A stretch of 64,000 bases of DNA from Polytrichum commune (GCA_950295325.1 OX485808.1:21906527-21970526); one strand, 5' to 3'. Counted from the first letter of the stretch, positions 10,970 to 23,337 are shown. A program made the numbers and translations. Notes: generated by a model not told the origin, from the sequence alone.

Positions 10970-11890
10970 GGGGCGGTTTACACTATGGACCAACTATAGT
11001 GCTAATCACAACATGAGGGAAACCTGCAGCTTGCGCCTACCCAGAAGATCAATGCCATTAGCAAAATGGGGGGGGGGGAAATCGTATTGAAGAAAAGGCA
11101 ACAATTGTCAACTTGCGTGGGGCCGGCACAGGCTAACCACTTGTGTTTCGAAGTCTACTAGCCACTCAAACCCTAAATATTAGAGCAGTGCCCATGCAAG
11201 CACTTCCACTAGGGATGCATGAGGATCCCTAAGAATCCGAGAACTAAGTATGAATATATAGCGGGGGCTTACTTAGATTACTATTTACTCCATGGCAGGC
11301 CAGCCAACATGACACCCGTTCGATCTCCAAAGGAAAATAATAATGCCGCCTGTCGGACTCTTGTAGCTTGGTAGGCCATGCAATGGTGGCCTTTCAAATG
11401 TAGGAAAGGAAGAGAGTGGCCCAAGGATTTTGTGATAAGTTAGTCTACGGCCATGGCACCATGACGAGTCATGAGCTCTACAAGTTGTTCTAAGAATGTA
11501 ATATGTGAAGAAGTAGTGTCTTTTTCACTTGAGGTCCCTTCAGGCAACAAAGAAGTCGGGGCTGCTCGTTGGTGGGAAGATGCTTGTTGGCCTTCCAAAA
11601 AGCTGACCCCCCAAAAAGTGACTAAGTTAAGTCGCAAACGTCGTCATCGTTTTTCCGCCATCTCTCAAGGTGCATTCACACCAAGGGTCAAGTGGGGGAA
11701 CCAAAGTGTGTTAAGGTGGATGGGGTGTTGAATGGTTACCTTTTTTTCTTTTTTTTTCGCCTACCCACTTTTCGTAGGAATTAAATAATCAACGTCGGGC
11801 AATCTGTCGTGAATTTGAGCCTGTTGGTCCTACCCTGTTCGAACATTTTTTTTATTGTAGGGTGGGGTATATTGCCTACCTTGCGGTGGG
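10970..11890. other. no recognisable gene; possible start of a second MITE at 10970
   Basis: Immediately after the shared TTA, GGGGCGGTTTACACTATGG resembles the left end of the MITE at 23338, but no matching right end is seen downstream. The two opposed open frames at 11440-11731 show no domain. A G10 run lies near 11068. Confidence 0.45.
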
Positions 11891-12041
11891 TGGAATCTTG
11901 GCTTCCTACTTATCTAGCTAGTTTTTTTTCCCCGTCAAGAAGAGAGAAGATTTCACATTGGGAATCGGACCACCAACCACTTCGTTCGGACATGGGTACC
12001 TCTCCACTATCACCCAATGGTTTGGGGTCGTCTTGGGACCC
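11891..12041 (-). mobile_element. diverged second SINE copy
   Basis: Read on the minus strand it follows the SINE at 1456-1623 block by block, from GGGTCCCAAGACGACCCC through TGATAGTGGAGAGGTACCCA to a B-box-like GGTCCGATTCC (11961-11971) and GTGAAATCTTCTCTCTTCTT. It has one B-box mismatch. The A-run (A8) is internal and no target duplication is recognisable, so it is older. Confidence 0.75.
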
Positions 12042-13559
12042 TTCTCGTGGGATATGAAATGCATGATGAGTGTAACATGGTTAGCAACTTCATATCAAGG
12101 CAGTGGCCACTTTCGTCATCATTTTTGGAGCTCGTATGAGTATTCATTGTTACCAAAGTGGAGATGCTCGTGCTCGTTAAATGGTTGTACAACTTCCCTC
12201 TGCGATTATGTTGACTATTGAGTCCATTATGGTTATAATATCGCGAGCACATAGTTCAATTTTTTGTGTAACACGTGTCTTCTTGGTCTCTGTTCTTAGA
12301 GCCACATCAAACCACATACTATTCAAATATAAGTATCCTAATAAGGAGGACGTAATCGAATAAGGGTTGTCTACCTGATGTTGCAAGGGCCCTATTGTGA
12401 GCACTTCCAACTATAGAGTCTACATTTAAAATAGGTCCAAGGATAATTTATTATGGTGGTTATTGATACGCCATACCTTGAAACTTATTAAATATTCTCA
12501 ATGGTAGAGAACAAGGTGAGTGTATTTGATAAGTATCATTGTGTTTCACAAAAGGGATAGTCAAGGGGAATACCAAAATACACTCGCACCTTGTTTTTTA
12601 TTATTAGTATTTTGCACATAAGTCCCCCCCCCCCCCTCAATGATAACATGTGGTTAACATGGTCAATATGGACTTTAGAGTGGAAACAATGTGGGCCCAA
12701 GTCCCCTTTCCCCATGCACATGCACTTCACCGAATTCAAAAATAATAGTTTATGTGTTTATGTGTTTACACTTTATTATGTACATTGTCCTACTGTATGT
12801 CAAGGAGAAAATAAAAATATACTTACACTAAACACTAATGATTTAAAATACCACACATGTATTTGCATCCACAGGCAACCAAGCTGCATATTTGAACTTA
12901 AATCTTTACTAACATCAAGATGTCTAAATTATTCAAATAATGCATGTGAATAATTAGTTGATTTTACATAGGGTAACTTTTGACATAAATAGTTAAAATT
13001 TAAAGTATGTAGATCAAATATATTGTTTTTCGCTTGGAGAGGCTCAGTTTGGGCCTTTTGGACACTTAGGAGTTAATCTTCATGGAAAGAACTAAGTCTC
13101 TTGGTTTTGTGCTCAATTTCAAAACACCAAAACATTGAATCTGATAATTAACATATGTATTTACACAAGGCGATTGTTGAGCTCCTTTCCTATGGGGTGG
13201 GCTTTGTTTCTCAGCATTTATCAAGGGGGGGATAATTGAAACATACCCCCTATAGGTTTGTTGTTATTCATCCCACTCTAATCCCACAAGACTAATTTGG
13301 GGTCTTTGAAACCGATGTAGGCACAACCATTATAATTAACAATGATTAGGAAATTCAAGGCATTGATCAAATTGGGAATTGGCTCATCCGGTCAGCAATT
13401 ACAAATCGTGAAAATTTTCTCGAGATGCCCATTATTAATGCCGATGATTGATATCATGCATTTACCTATATATTGGTCCAAAATTGGTATTGACTCTTAA
13501 GGACCTAATTTTGTGAAACTCTAAAAATGAAAACGGAGCACCTATATTTTATGTCATTG
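12042..13559. other. no recognisable gene
   Basis: AT-rich sequence with a C13 tract near 12625. The open frames around 12181-12953 overlap on both strands and carry no motif. Confidence 0.55.
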
Positions 13560-15400
13560 TATCAAATCCAACAACTACACTCTCTTCAGTGCCACCCCAC
13601 AAACCACATATGAAGTCTGTAACAAAAAGCATTCAAGCAAAAACTCACAACACTCTCGACCATACTGCTCAACAACATCACACCCAAAACTTAGTTGCTC
13701 TCTTATCACAAATACCAAATCCTACCACAATAATCTCACCTCCAACCACACGTTACCTCTACCCCTAGAATCCAAACACTCGTCACTCCTAACCTTAGAA
13801 CGCAACAACATTCTTGCTCACGACCAAGAACAACCAACTCACCAAGACCTCACACATAGGTTACCAAAAAGAAACCACAACATAGGTTTGCATGTTGAGA
13901 TAAACAAAGCATTGGATCGAAGAACACATGCCTAGGATACGCCGCAAATAAACCTCGCATCTCGGCAAGAAGTTCCTCCTACCTATAGATTGCGCTTCAC
14001 CTACACACATGCCAACCCATGACCAAGACGAACATACACACCACTACTTTCACCTATGTAAACACACATCCCCCCAACGGCCATTCTAAAAAATGCAACT
14101 AACCTAGTTTGCTAACGACACCACAATCAACTCCCAACACAATCCCCCACAAACTTGCAATCCACCAGCAAGCAACATCACCAATGGCCACACTCACCCA
14201 TTACACTATTGCCCATAAACACAAACCTACCTACATTCCTCCTTAGCAAGCCATCAAACAACCATACACACCACAAACAAACAACCATCATGTCGTGTGA
14301 ATAGCGATCGTGTGTCACTGCAGCTCGAGTAACAACCACCACTAACAAACAACACTAACACATAGCCAAGTCACACATAAACAACATACCTCGACAGAGA
14401 AGGAAGAGAGTCAAACCCTTGTAAGAGCTCTAAATCTCTCTTCAAGTGCACACGATGAGTAAAGTTTTCTCTCACTCCACCACGGGAGAGTCCAAGAGTG
14501 TAAGTAAGGGGAGAAGAATTCAAAATTTATTGCAAAAACATGCAATCTTCACCTCACACAAGCTCTCTTTCACACGCTCACTCACAAGGCTTGACTTGGC
14601 AAGAATGCCAAGCCAAAGAGGAGGCTCCTCACTTAGGAGCCTCCCTCTCCACATCTACGATTCATCCATCCAGATCTAAATGAATAAAACCCAACAGATA
14701 AGGTGCAGCCGCCGACACTGTATACCGTGACAACCTTACACCCTTGATCGGACAATCATCCGAACACCAAATAGGAAATCACATACTTGTCACCAACCAT
14801 GCCACCCCCAATGGTCAAAGAGCCACACCTCCATACAAGCAACAAAAACATCATCTCATCCTGTAGCTACCTCTCCTCCACCTCCAACATCAACCCACAC
14901 TTCCCATTCATAGTAACAAACTACCATCACATTAAACACACAACACCTTCATTCAACACACCTCTCCTTCACCTAGAGTCAACTCCAACGTAATCACCCA
15001 CAATGTCCTCACCACACAAGCTACGAATTTAGGTAGCAAATCCCAACATCCCAATGGCTACTTAGGTTAGGTGATCTCATGCAGAGTTGACAATCTCACA
15101 CACACACACACACACACAAAAGTAGCAATTTAGTATTCACACATAGGTGTTGCATCAAGATCACAAAAACAACGTCTTCACCCACCACATACATAAGGAG
15201 CTACCAAATATACCAACACGGCCACCACTTACCACCTAATTGAGAAGTAGAAGTCCACTCCAACCAACACCCACAATGCACTCATACAAACCATACACAT
15301 CAAGCCCAACTGCAAGACAACACATCATATTGCAACCCAATCTACAACAACACGGTCTCATGTCACACCAAGGCATCCTATCTAGCCAATATCGAGAGAT
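13560..15400. other. A+C-rich, G-poor tract of about 1.8 kb
   Basis: The plus strand is conspicuously poor in G and rich in CAAC, ACCAC and CACA words over the whole interval, with a (CA)n run at 15097-15118. A perfect 10 bp hairpin, GGAGGCTCCT with a CACTT loop, lies at 14620-14644. No long frame is open on either strand, so I cannot call a gene. Strong strand asymmetry is common in LTR-retrotransposon non-coding regions, but no ends are visible. Confidence 0.5.
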
Positions 15401-15949
15401 TAAAGGTTATATCATGAACCAACAAACAACCACACTAGTTGGAGCAGGGGGAGTGTTATCTTGTGAGCGGTGAGCAGTAACACGTGAGCGGTGAGGAAGA
15501 ATTTTTTTTCGTAATGGGCCCACTAATATCCTATAACCGTGGTATTTTGGCACAATGGTAGGGTTAAAAAAAAGAAGGGTGGGGAGAACAAACAACAAAA
15601 TTCTAGATTACAAGTAGTAAAACTTGAAGATTGAGAAGTGAAAATGACAATAGGCATATATATATGTATCATATAGAAATCTTAATAATTGTATTGCATC
15701 CTTCATGACATGATAATAATAATTATCATTAACATTCACAATAAGACCAACTTAAAAAATGAAACACAATATATTACAAGAATTACTTAAATTTGTAATA
15801 AGTCTATAATACAATACAAACATAGAAAATGCAAGGAAAATAAAAGTGGATAGAAAACATGTGTAACTCTAAGATATAAATTAAAGTATATTAAAAATGA
15901 TGAAAAAAATAAAAGCCTCAATTTTGGTACTTGAACAAGTGCTACCAAA

Positions 15950-17045
15950 GAACTTACCATCATTAGAACTTGTTGAGATGAACAAAATAGATTAACGGCC
16001 TCGCGATTAACAATTGGAAAATCATCCGAATCTTCATGATTGATGTCTTTGCCAATAGGTAAAGGGGATAGCCTAATCAAAGGCTTTAAGATGGAATCCA
16101 AAAACATCTTTGTGGCCTTCCAATTAATGCCCAGAGGTGATGCAAAGTGCGGCAAACATGTATGGAGGGTCCTATCAAAGACATATATTAAAACACATTT
16201 ATGAAGAGAACAATCAATGACACATGGTAGTTGATATTGCAAGCATATGAAGAAAAAAAATATCAAAGACAAAAAAAAAAAATTTATACATGTCGATGCG
16301 GTGAGGTCTGCAACAATGCCCTCGGGTTTTGAAAAAACATTGATCAAAACTTGAAAGAATAATGGATGCTTTTCTCGTGGACCCCTTCAAGGTGTAATAC
16401 CGCGATCTCTCATAAGTTGAGAAGTAGCATCCGTAAAGTTATATAAAACATCATATTCCAATTTCATATAATTGTCTGAAAGATCTTTGTCAATATTCAT
16501 TTGAAAATGCAAAGACATACGTTTCTATCTAAAAGTATTATAAAAAGAATGAAGAAGCAAGAGTGTTGTAAATTTGATTGTTTGCAAAAGCAATGAAAAT
16601 CAAAGAAAATAAGAAACCAATCATAATATAATGTAACAAATCAAAATTACTTTTGAAACTGAAAGAAAACGTGACAGAAAGAATTGGAAAATGAATTGTT
16701 TTGTTGGAATTGCGGGGATTGGCCAAACGAAGTGGATTCACGCAAATCCAAGGTTCATGGCCAACCTTGAAATTATAATTTAAGAAATAAGAAGACAATT
16801 TTTTTGTCCGTTTCGCATCATTAGGATAAAAATACCAATGAAGTACCATTGTCATGAAGATATAGCATGCAAAATGAAAACAAAGCAAGAAAAAAATTAT
16901 TTGATTTTGCATTTCAAAGGGGTATAGAAGAAGCATGTATTGAAAATCCAGGCACACGAAGCCCTTATGGGAAATCTGCAATATCCAAATGAATAACCGA
17001 TGGTGTTATTTGAACTCCTTGAAAGTAGAAAATGCGATTTGTACC
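15950..17045 (-). pseudogene. decayed beta-class DNA amino-methyltransferase-like gene
   Basis: Minus-strand segments in order resemble the beta arrangement of N4/N6 amino-methyltransferases (catalytic motif IV before the AdoMet motif I). First comes FYFQGVQITPSVIHLDIADF and then KGFVCLDFQYMLLLY near 16920-17035, where LDFQY could be a degenerate DPPY. Next is VGHEPWICVNPLRLANPRN near 16700-16765. Then comes DRGITP, a stop where Trp is expected, KHPLFFQVLINVFSKPEGIV and ADLTAST near 16290-16420, the likely motif I. A phase-compatible intron (16289 to 16172) follows, and then SIHVCRTLH and, after a frameshift, LGINWKATKMFLDSILKPL. The first codon after the intron reads TGA where motif I would need Gly. 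Several stops and a frameshift make it non-functional. The family call is inference from motif order and spacing. Confidence 0.5.
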
Positions 17046-17556
17046 AATCTAAGCAACAAAAATATTGGGGCTCTTTGCAACTCCAAAGATGGGACTAGAA
17101 AACATGGCACCCCTGCTCCTACATAAAAGGGATTAAAGAAGGAGTATCACTCCACCAACAATGTGGAGTACGAGTTTTGGTTTTGCCCTGATGACATCAA
17201 ACGTTGTGTAAATGGTTGCATTAAAATTTGAAAAAATTAAAAATTAAAAATTAAAAAATTAAAACGTGTTGGATTGGCCTATAGTACCCAACACATGGCC
17301 GGTGAAAATAGATACCAATTCCTTAAAGCATGAGGTATTAGCACTCGAAGACGTTGGGTTCCAATTGCATCAGAGGGAGGTTCTCTCTCCTCGCCGCAGG
17401 CTTTCCACAATCACCACACATCCAATCCCTTGAATGGGTTTATGTGCTCCTCTAAACCCAGATGTCCACCCAACTTCCAGGTATGGGAAGACGATGCGCC
17501 GTAATCTAGCAACATCGATAGTAAAACAATAAAACAAATGGGAGAGTGCTAGGCTC

Positions 17557-18005
17557 ATGGACGGTTATTATGTGGTTGGAGTAACTGTCATTCCATATCC
17601 TCGATTTAGAGTGTTAATCAACATTATCTCCAAGGAGGATACTGCATACCGTGTCACAATTGGTGATATACTGCAATGCACATGCCTTGACTTCACAAAA
17701 ATGTCAGCTCAATCTTTGGGAAGAAAAGGAAAATGGGTGTATTGCAAAGAAAAGAAAAGAAAAAGTAACGCTAGTATATGATACCAGCGTGAATGCGAGC
17801 CCGTTAGCCATGCACTGATCACGGTATTCATTGATGCAGTGTATGGTTTTATGCCTCCTGTGGTGTATTGCAAATATCTTAATTATGTGTGTAGATCTTT
17901 ATGCAAGGTGGATTACAATAGTGACAAGTTTATGCACGCTCCAATGTACTCTTATAATGAGGTCATGAGGCTACTTGAACTTGCAAGTATGATAGATTGT
18001 GAGTA
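17557..18005 (+). pseudogene. SWIM-type zinc-finger protein fragment, split by LINE insertion
   Basis: The frame from 17557 reads through YYVVGVTVIPYPRF to GDILQCTCLDFTKM and KGKWVYCK, then is interrupted at 17749. After the insertion, frame is regained with VYCKYLNYVCRSLCKVD and DKFMHAPMYSYNEVMRLLEL, ending in a stop at about 18005. The C-x-C followed by C-K-H/Y pattern is the SWIM finger (C-x-C-xn-C-x-H); here the His is Tyr, so even without the insertion the finger is degenerate. The paralogue at 44862-45329 (minus) keeps C-S-C and C-K-H. SWIM domains bind DNA or protein and occur in MULE-type transposases. Confidence 0.65.
17749..17861 (-). mobile_element. 113 bp LINE 3'-end insertion, 13 bp target duplication
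   Basis: GGTGTATTGCAAA occurs at 17736-17748 and 17862-17874, flanking 113 bp. On the minus strand the insert ends in TTTTTCTTTTCTTTTC, and its ~95 bp body matches the 3' end of the insertion at 7075-7384 (shared blocks ATGCAGT, GATCACGG, GAGCCCGTTA, TATGCCTCCT on the plus strand). It disrupts the SWIM frame, so it postdates that gene. Confidence 0.85.
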
Positions 18006-18290
18006 ATATTGCAAGGGTTGTATTCAACTAGATGTTTGATAATTTCTGTAAGCGGGATGTATTAGTGTGGATTGTTATAATAAAAATCAACAATGGATTG
18101 ATAGTTTTTTTTAATTATCCATGGTAATAGGCTCCCTTCATTTTTCTCTCCCAAAATGCATATATATTCTAATATATTTTGTGATAAATACACATACCAA
18201 ATTTAGAATGTGTACCTTAAACTAGTTATTATTTGCTAAATTTGGTGGTTTTTACTGCTCACCGTTCATTGCTCATCGCTCATGTCTTAG

Positions 18291-18935
18291 CTTCCCTCAT
18301 AAGACATTTAACAGACATCATACTCAATAAGAGAACACTAGACAAGCAACAAGCCATAACATTACTCAGTGTTCAACTCTCGTTACATGGGCTCACGAAA
18401 TATAAAAAACGGATGCTCAAAAAATTTATGCAATGAGACTTAGATTTAGACCGAGCTCCCAACATCCAACTATGATATTTTAAGGGCCCATATCGTTGAA
18501 TAAGTTATGTCCAATTCTATTGGAGTAAAATTAATAAACATCCTAACCTAATACACAATATAAAATAAAATAAGTAATTATATAATACAACTAACACTAG
18601 CCATGGTCCACCTATGAGAATATGCATTAACCCATCTCCACCCCAATAACCACACAACTATGGACTGTACGTGACGAACAAACATCGCATGTCAGTGTAA
18701 AAATCTAAACATTGACATTTTCTTTTTTCTTTTTTAGAGTTCAATCTCCCCCCGCCCCCTCCCCTCCCTTGTAGTATCAAAAGTTCTATGCAACCTTCAT
18801 TGGTAGATTATAAAATACCCAATCAACGATGAACGGATCAACCATAAAGATATTTTTTGAAGTCTTTATCATGAAATCTACAATTTAAGGAAAAACAACA
18901 AGTTCAGTGACATTATAAATTTCGTAATGTTCTAC
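18291..18935. other. no recognisable gene
   Basis: The open frame ending at 18436 includes ASLIRHLTDIILNKRTLDKQ, which resembles the LINE C-terminal stretch at 7075-7384, so a LINE remnant may overlap the element end here. The rest is AT-rich with nothing supported. Confidence 0.4.
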
Positions 18936-19140
18936 TAGTGTCCGGGGAGATTTTTGGACGCAATTGGTCAAAATCATGGTATTTTCAAGTCTAATTGGTT
19001 ACATGTTGTGATCTTTTGGTTTTTCTTTAATAATTTGTAGTAATATCTATAGATTTTTATAAAACGATCGGTTATTTTTTTGAATTTTCAACTTTAACTG
19101 GTTATTTTTTCAAACTCAACTGATGTGGGCCGGTAATTAG
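18936..19140 (+). repeat. dispersed repeat R2 (four copies in window)
   Basis: It starts AGTGTCCGGGGAGATTTTTG, continues CGCAATTGGTCAAAATC and ends through ACTGGTTATTTTTTCAAACT. Related copies: 21494-21590 (plus), 24255-24476 (minus, the longest match) and 38899-38990 (plus). The CAGTGTCC-like start resembles an hAT end, but no matching inverted end or target duplication was found at any copy. Confidence 0.65.
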
Positions 19141-19689
19141 TCAAAACATAGGTATTCATGTGTGTTATTGTTATCTCAAATATGTATGTAGATGAAAATT
19201 AGTATGATATTGTATTAATCATGTTCTAATTAGTTGTTTAATTAAGAACCGATCTTGAGTTCAAAACCGGGAGAATTTGGTAGATAGGACTAATGATTAG
19301 GGTTAGGGAAGGTTAAGGTTTACCGGTTGCGGAAACCGTTACCTAGCCACTCAGGAGTCCTTGATATCCCAACCCGAATGATTTCCTATTGCCTGAAGGG
19401 GCAAGGAGAAAAATGATTCAAGGGGTTCAAGAAAGGTGGTGGGTCATTATGAATTGGACATTCGAAGTTTGGAGGAGTTGAAGACCTTAGAGGAGTTTGA
19501 AGGCGTTGAAGACCTGGGACAAATGATGTAGATTATTGACGAAGCTTTGGTGACCATCAAAGAACATTGGTGAGAGGCCTAAGAACATTGCATAAGTGAA
19601 GTAAACTATTAGCATTGCATGAGTAATGCAAAAAACTCGAGTGATGGAAATAACAAACGATGATGCATGAGTGAAGAATTTAGCTAACT

Positions 19690-20047
19690 TTGAGTGAACG
19701 ATTTAGAATTTTAGTTTGACTGAAAGATTGAAAGTTTAGTTTGAATGAAAGATTGGAAGTTTAGTTTGAATGAAAGATTGGAAGTTTAGTTTGAGTGAAA
19801 GATTAAAATTTTAGTTTGAGTAGAAGATTGAAAGTTTAGCTTGAGTGAAAGATTGAAAGTCTAGTTTGAGTGGAAGATTGAAAGTTTAGTTTGACTGAAA
19901 GATTGAAAGTTTAGTTTGACTGAAGGATTGAAATTTTAGTTTGACTGAAAGATTGAAAATTTAATTTGACTGAAAGATTGAAATTTTAATTCGAATGGAT
20001 GATTGGGAATTTAGTTTGAGTGAATGATTGAGAATTTAATTTTAAGT
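19690..20047 (+). repeat. 25 bp minisatellite, about 14 copies
   Basis: Tandem units close to TTTAGTTTGACTGAAAGATTG plus GAAAG, with point variation (GAGTG, GAATG or GACTG). The array starts and ends gradually. Confidence 0.9.
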
Positions 20048-20603
20048 GAATATTGCAATTCATTGCATGAATATCTAATTTATATGGAAAATATAATATA
20101 ATATAATCAAGATATTTTTATGAAAAAATGAATCATTAGAAAGTAACTTGTATTTCCTGAACACATTTAGATTACAAAACTTACACTACTAAAAGCCCTG
20201 TGCTTCCAAACAAATACAAACAACAAGACACCGGTATACCTGTAATTGGTAATTGGTTCTCCCCGTTCATTATTCTCTACCACAATATATTCTCATAGTT
20301 CTAACTAATCAAACCACATTTCACATGTTTTTGGGAAAACATGGTTTTCTAACTAAAAACGATCATAGAAATGTCTTGTGAAACTATCAAATGCTTACCA
20401 CGAGATTCCAACCACTTTGAACTAACATCATTCTCATCTTACATACTCTTTTTGTGTGTGTTGAAATCCATATTAGGTCTTCAAATCATACTTTATACTA
20501 CATTGTTGATTTGTAGTGTACCCTCCACAGCTGCTTTAAGAGCTTAATGCAGGTATTGAATTAAGACGGTAAATGATTCAACAGACTTACATTATCATCA
20601 CCA

Positions 20604-20978
20604 CACTAAATACAATATTTAGTGTCACCAATTCTATTTTGTCTTGCTCAATACTAATTGTAAACAGCCCATATAGTGTTACCAACACTAAATGGAAACC
20701 TACCATTATTTGTCATTTCTTGTAAATTTTTTTTGGGTATTATACATTTACGATGTTGCAATTGCTGTGACTTACTAAGTAATGTTTCCGCCAAACTTCA
20801 ATCATGTATGACTACATTTCGTTACCAAAATGTTAGGATGCAGAATATACTAGACTTTGTTCTTATAGAGTTAAGTCGGGATGATAGTACCTGTAAAATT
20901 ATTCATAAAAATAAATGTCATTAGAAAAGTTATAAAAGTGACATAAATACCATATGACACTAAATGCAATATTTAGTG
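20604..20978. mobile_element. CACTA-like MITE
   Basis: The left end is CACTAAATACAATATTTAGT and the inverted right end is CACTAAATATTGCATTTAGT, both followed by GTCA. Each end is itself nearly palindromic. The 375 bp interior is AT-rich and non-coding. No convincing 3 bp target duplication is visible. Confidence 0.5.
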
Positions 20979-20989
20979 CAGCACTCCAC

Positions 20990-23337
20990 AATGTTTTTTT
21001 GAACATTACAAACTTAATAATAAAGGTGTTCTTATGATATCAATTGGTCACATATTGCTCTACTATGTTTACTATTTTGTATGAACATCTTGCCATGTCA
21101 CTGAGGTGTTGTGCATGGTTGGTGTGTGGTTGTGGGCAAACCACATTCAAGTCATTCATTCATAAGGTTGCATTGTATGGTCTACGAAACTACTTGGGCA
21201 ATCCGAAAAAAAACTTCCAACACGTGATATTTTGCAAGATGAAGGGGTTGATTGTTCATCCCATTGTATGAGAGCATTTGTGTGGGATAGTGAGGTTCCC
21301 TAAGTTCCCAATGGAGTTCCCCGGAGGCATCATAGCAGCCCTTAGATCTGTTAGATCGCAATCGACGGTTGAGATCTTCCTAGTCCCGACCACACTGGAG
21401 GCGTTCACAATGCCTCAGTGACACATGACATCTTGTGTCTTAAAATAGCCATATGCATTGTGTATCGATGAATTTTAAAATAATTTTCAGCATTGTTCGG
21501 GGGATTTTTGGACATAATCGGTCAAGATCCCAGCGTTTCCAAGTCGAATCAGTTATGTGTTTTTTAAAAATTTGATGTTTCTTTATCGAAGAAGAGAAGG
21601 CATACTCAAAACCAACACACGACCTATAATCATCAATCAACACCATGCACCACTCTCATATATTTGAAGCACCCATGTTTTCTTAAGCTAAAAAAAACCA
21701 AATTGTGAAAATTTTGAAAACAAAACTAGAATACTCCATTTCAACAATGGCTAATTTCAACAATGGCATCGTGAACAAATATCCTCAAATCACTAAAAAA
21801 GAGTTGGACCAAATCACCTACACGGAAAGAACTTGTCCATATTTGGATGCAAATTTGCAACACTAAGCTTATCCAAACGCGGGACTTATCACTCCAACAA
21901 ACGTTGCCATTTTGGCTTTCGTGGTAGATACCACAAATGTAAGAACGTGGTAGATTGTATTGGTTGTGGCTCGTGTAGAAAGTATGTCGAGAATGGATTA
22001 CATTCAAACTAGTGGTCCCAATTTTGGGTGCCACAAATCTTGGAAATTGTCTGAGAAACCGAAGAATATGCTTGCATATTCTTCATTAAACTCGGAATCG
22101 TCCTTTTGAGTACCAGTGGAATTTGTTTACACTTACAGGGCAGCCTAGCCAACTTTCACTTCTAGTCAAAGATTTTGGCCACGATATCGGTTACCTAGAG
22201 TATAAAAAAACGAGGAGGCTATGGATACTACTACTACCACTAGTAGTAGTAGTAGTCGTTGAGAAGAAATCTATGCACACTTTTTCAAGCGTTTTTTGGT
22301 CTTCATGGTGGCTCCCCAACCGGTCCATTGGACGCTTCAAATGCTCTTATGTCCTTCACCAAGGGTCACCAAGGTCATCGAGGCCCACCTTGATATCATG
22401 CCACAATTAAGCTACAAGATGGTGATGATGTGGCAAGAGTCATTACAAAGTGCAAACCGGTATTTTGACCCCACCCTTTATCCCGAAATGATCTCATAAT
22501 AGGACACCTATGTGTAACTAAATTGAGTGGGTCCATGTCCGTTAGTAGAAATCATGGTTTTTGAACAAGATAGTTCTATATATTCTATAGATAGTTCTAT
22601 GGTTCTATATGTTTTGTTGAGTTGGTGTGTTCAATCTATACCTCTCATAGATTTTTTGGTGTCAGTTTTACATGTACGTTGTTTGATGACTTGTTGTTTG
22701 AACTATGTTTTCTACTAGTGATCAACGGATGCTCTAGCATTAAGTTGACCTCATTTCATGTCAAACATGAAGGTTTTTTTAGGAAAAAAAGTTGGAGACC
22801 ATGGTAAGGGCACACTTTCATGTGCCAATCAAGTAAGCATAATTCACTAATTATCAAAATAAAATAAAATGGAGATTCCATCCACAATTATTATACTTTA
22901 TGTTACTTGGAGAAGCAAAAAATTGGTGGCTAACGCAACTGTAGATTGAGGAGAGGGTGTCCGTTGTAACTCAACACAAGACCCGGAATTGGCTATGTTT
23001 GAGCATGGAAAAGTTGTTTTGTATGTGATTTGTATAAGCTTTGTTGGTGTGAGTTCGAGATCTTGTTGTATTTTGCAATAGCTCTTTTATGTTGACATGT
23101 TTTTATTATTCAAACAACCTTCAAGTTTTTTATTATATTTAAAAAATTGAGGAATAAAATGTAAGGTACCATTGCATCATGCTCCAATCATGCAACGTGT
23201 AAAAATGGATAAATGGAAGGACAACCACATTCCGGCTCGTGTGTTTGACAACGAAACAATTCGATCTCAAAAGTTGACCCTACTCAACATGAAAGTGCTC
23301 GGTCATCAAATTGTTGTGAGATCCCACCCAAAGCTTA
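20990..23337. other. no recognisable gene (contains one R2 copy)
   Basis: A copy of repeat R2 lies at 21494-21590. The plus strand between about 21740 and 22140 can be read with few stops (for example ARVESMSRMDYIQTSGPNF) but I do not recognise a family. A TAC/TAG trinucleotide palindrome lies at about 22222-22258. Confidence 0.45.

Larger units (their letters stand above)
15463..18290. mobile_element. candidate composite element with repeated GTGAGCGGTGAGCA ends
   Basis: The left end (15463-15506) carries TGTGAGCGGTGAGCAGTAAC and a second GTGAGCGGTGAGG. The right end (18243-18285), read inverted, gives CATGAGCGATGAGCAATGAA and CGGTGAGCAGTAA. The same motif array appears at 44581-44650 beside another SWIM fragment. 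Between the ends lie a methyltransferase-like pseudogene (minus strand) and a SWIM zinc-finger fragment (plus strand), head to head. No clean target duplication was found, so the superfamily and exact limits are uncertain; MULE-like is one possibility because SWIM domains occur in MULE transposases. Confidence 0.45.

Noticed and set aside
19690-20047. CRISPR-like array
   Set aside because: Units are contiguous 25 bp tandem repeats without unique spacers in a plant-type context.
22222-22258. TAC/TAG trinucleotide palindrome as a regulatory site
   Set aside because: Simple microsatellite with no context supporting function.
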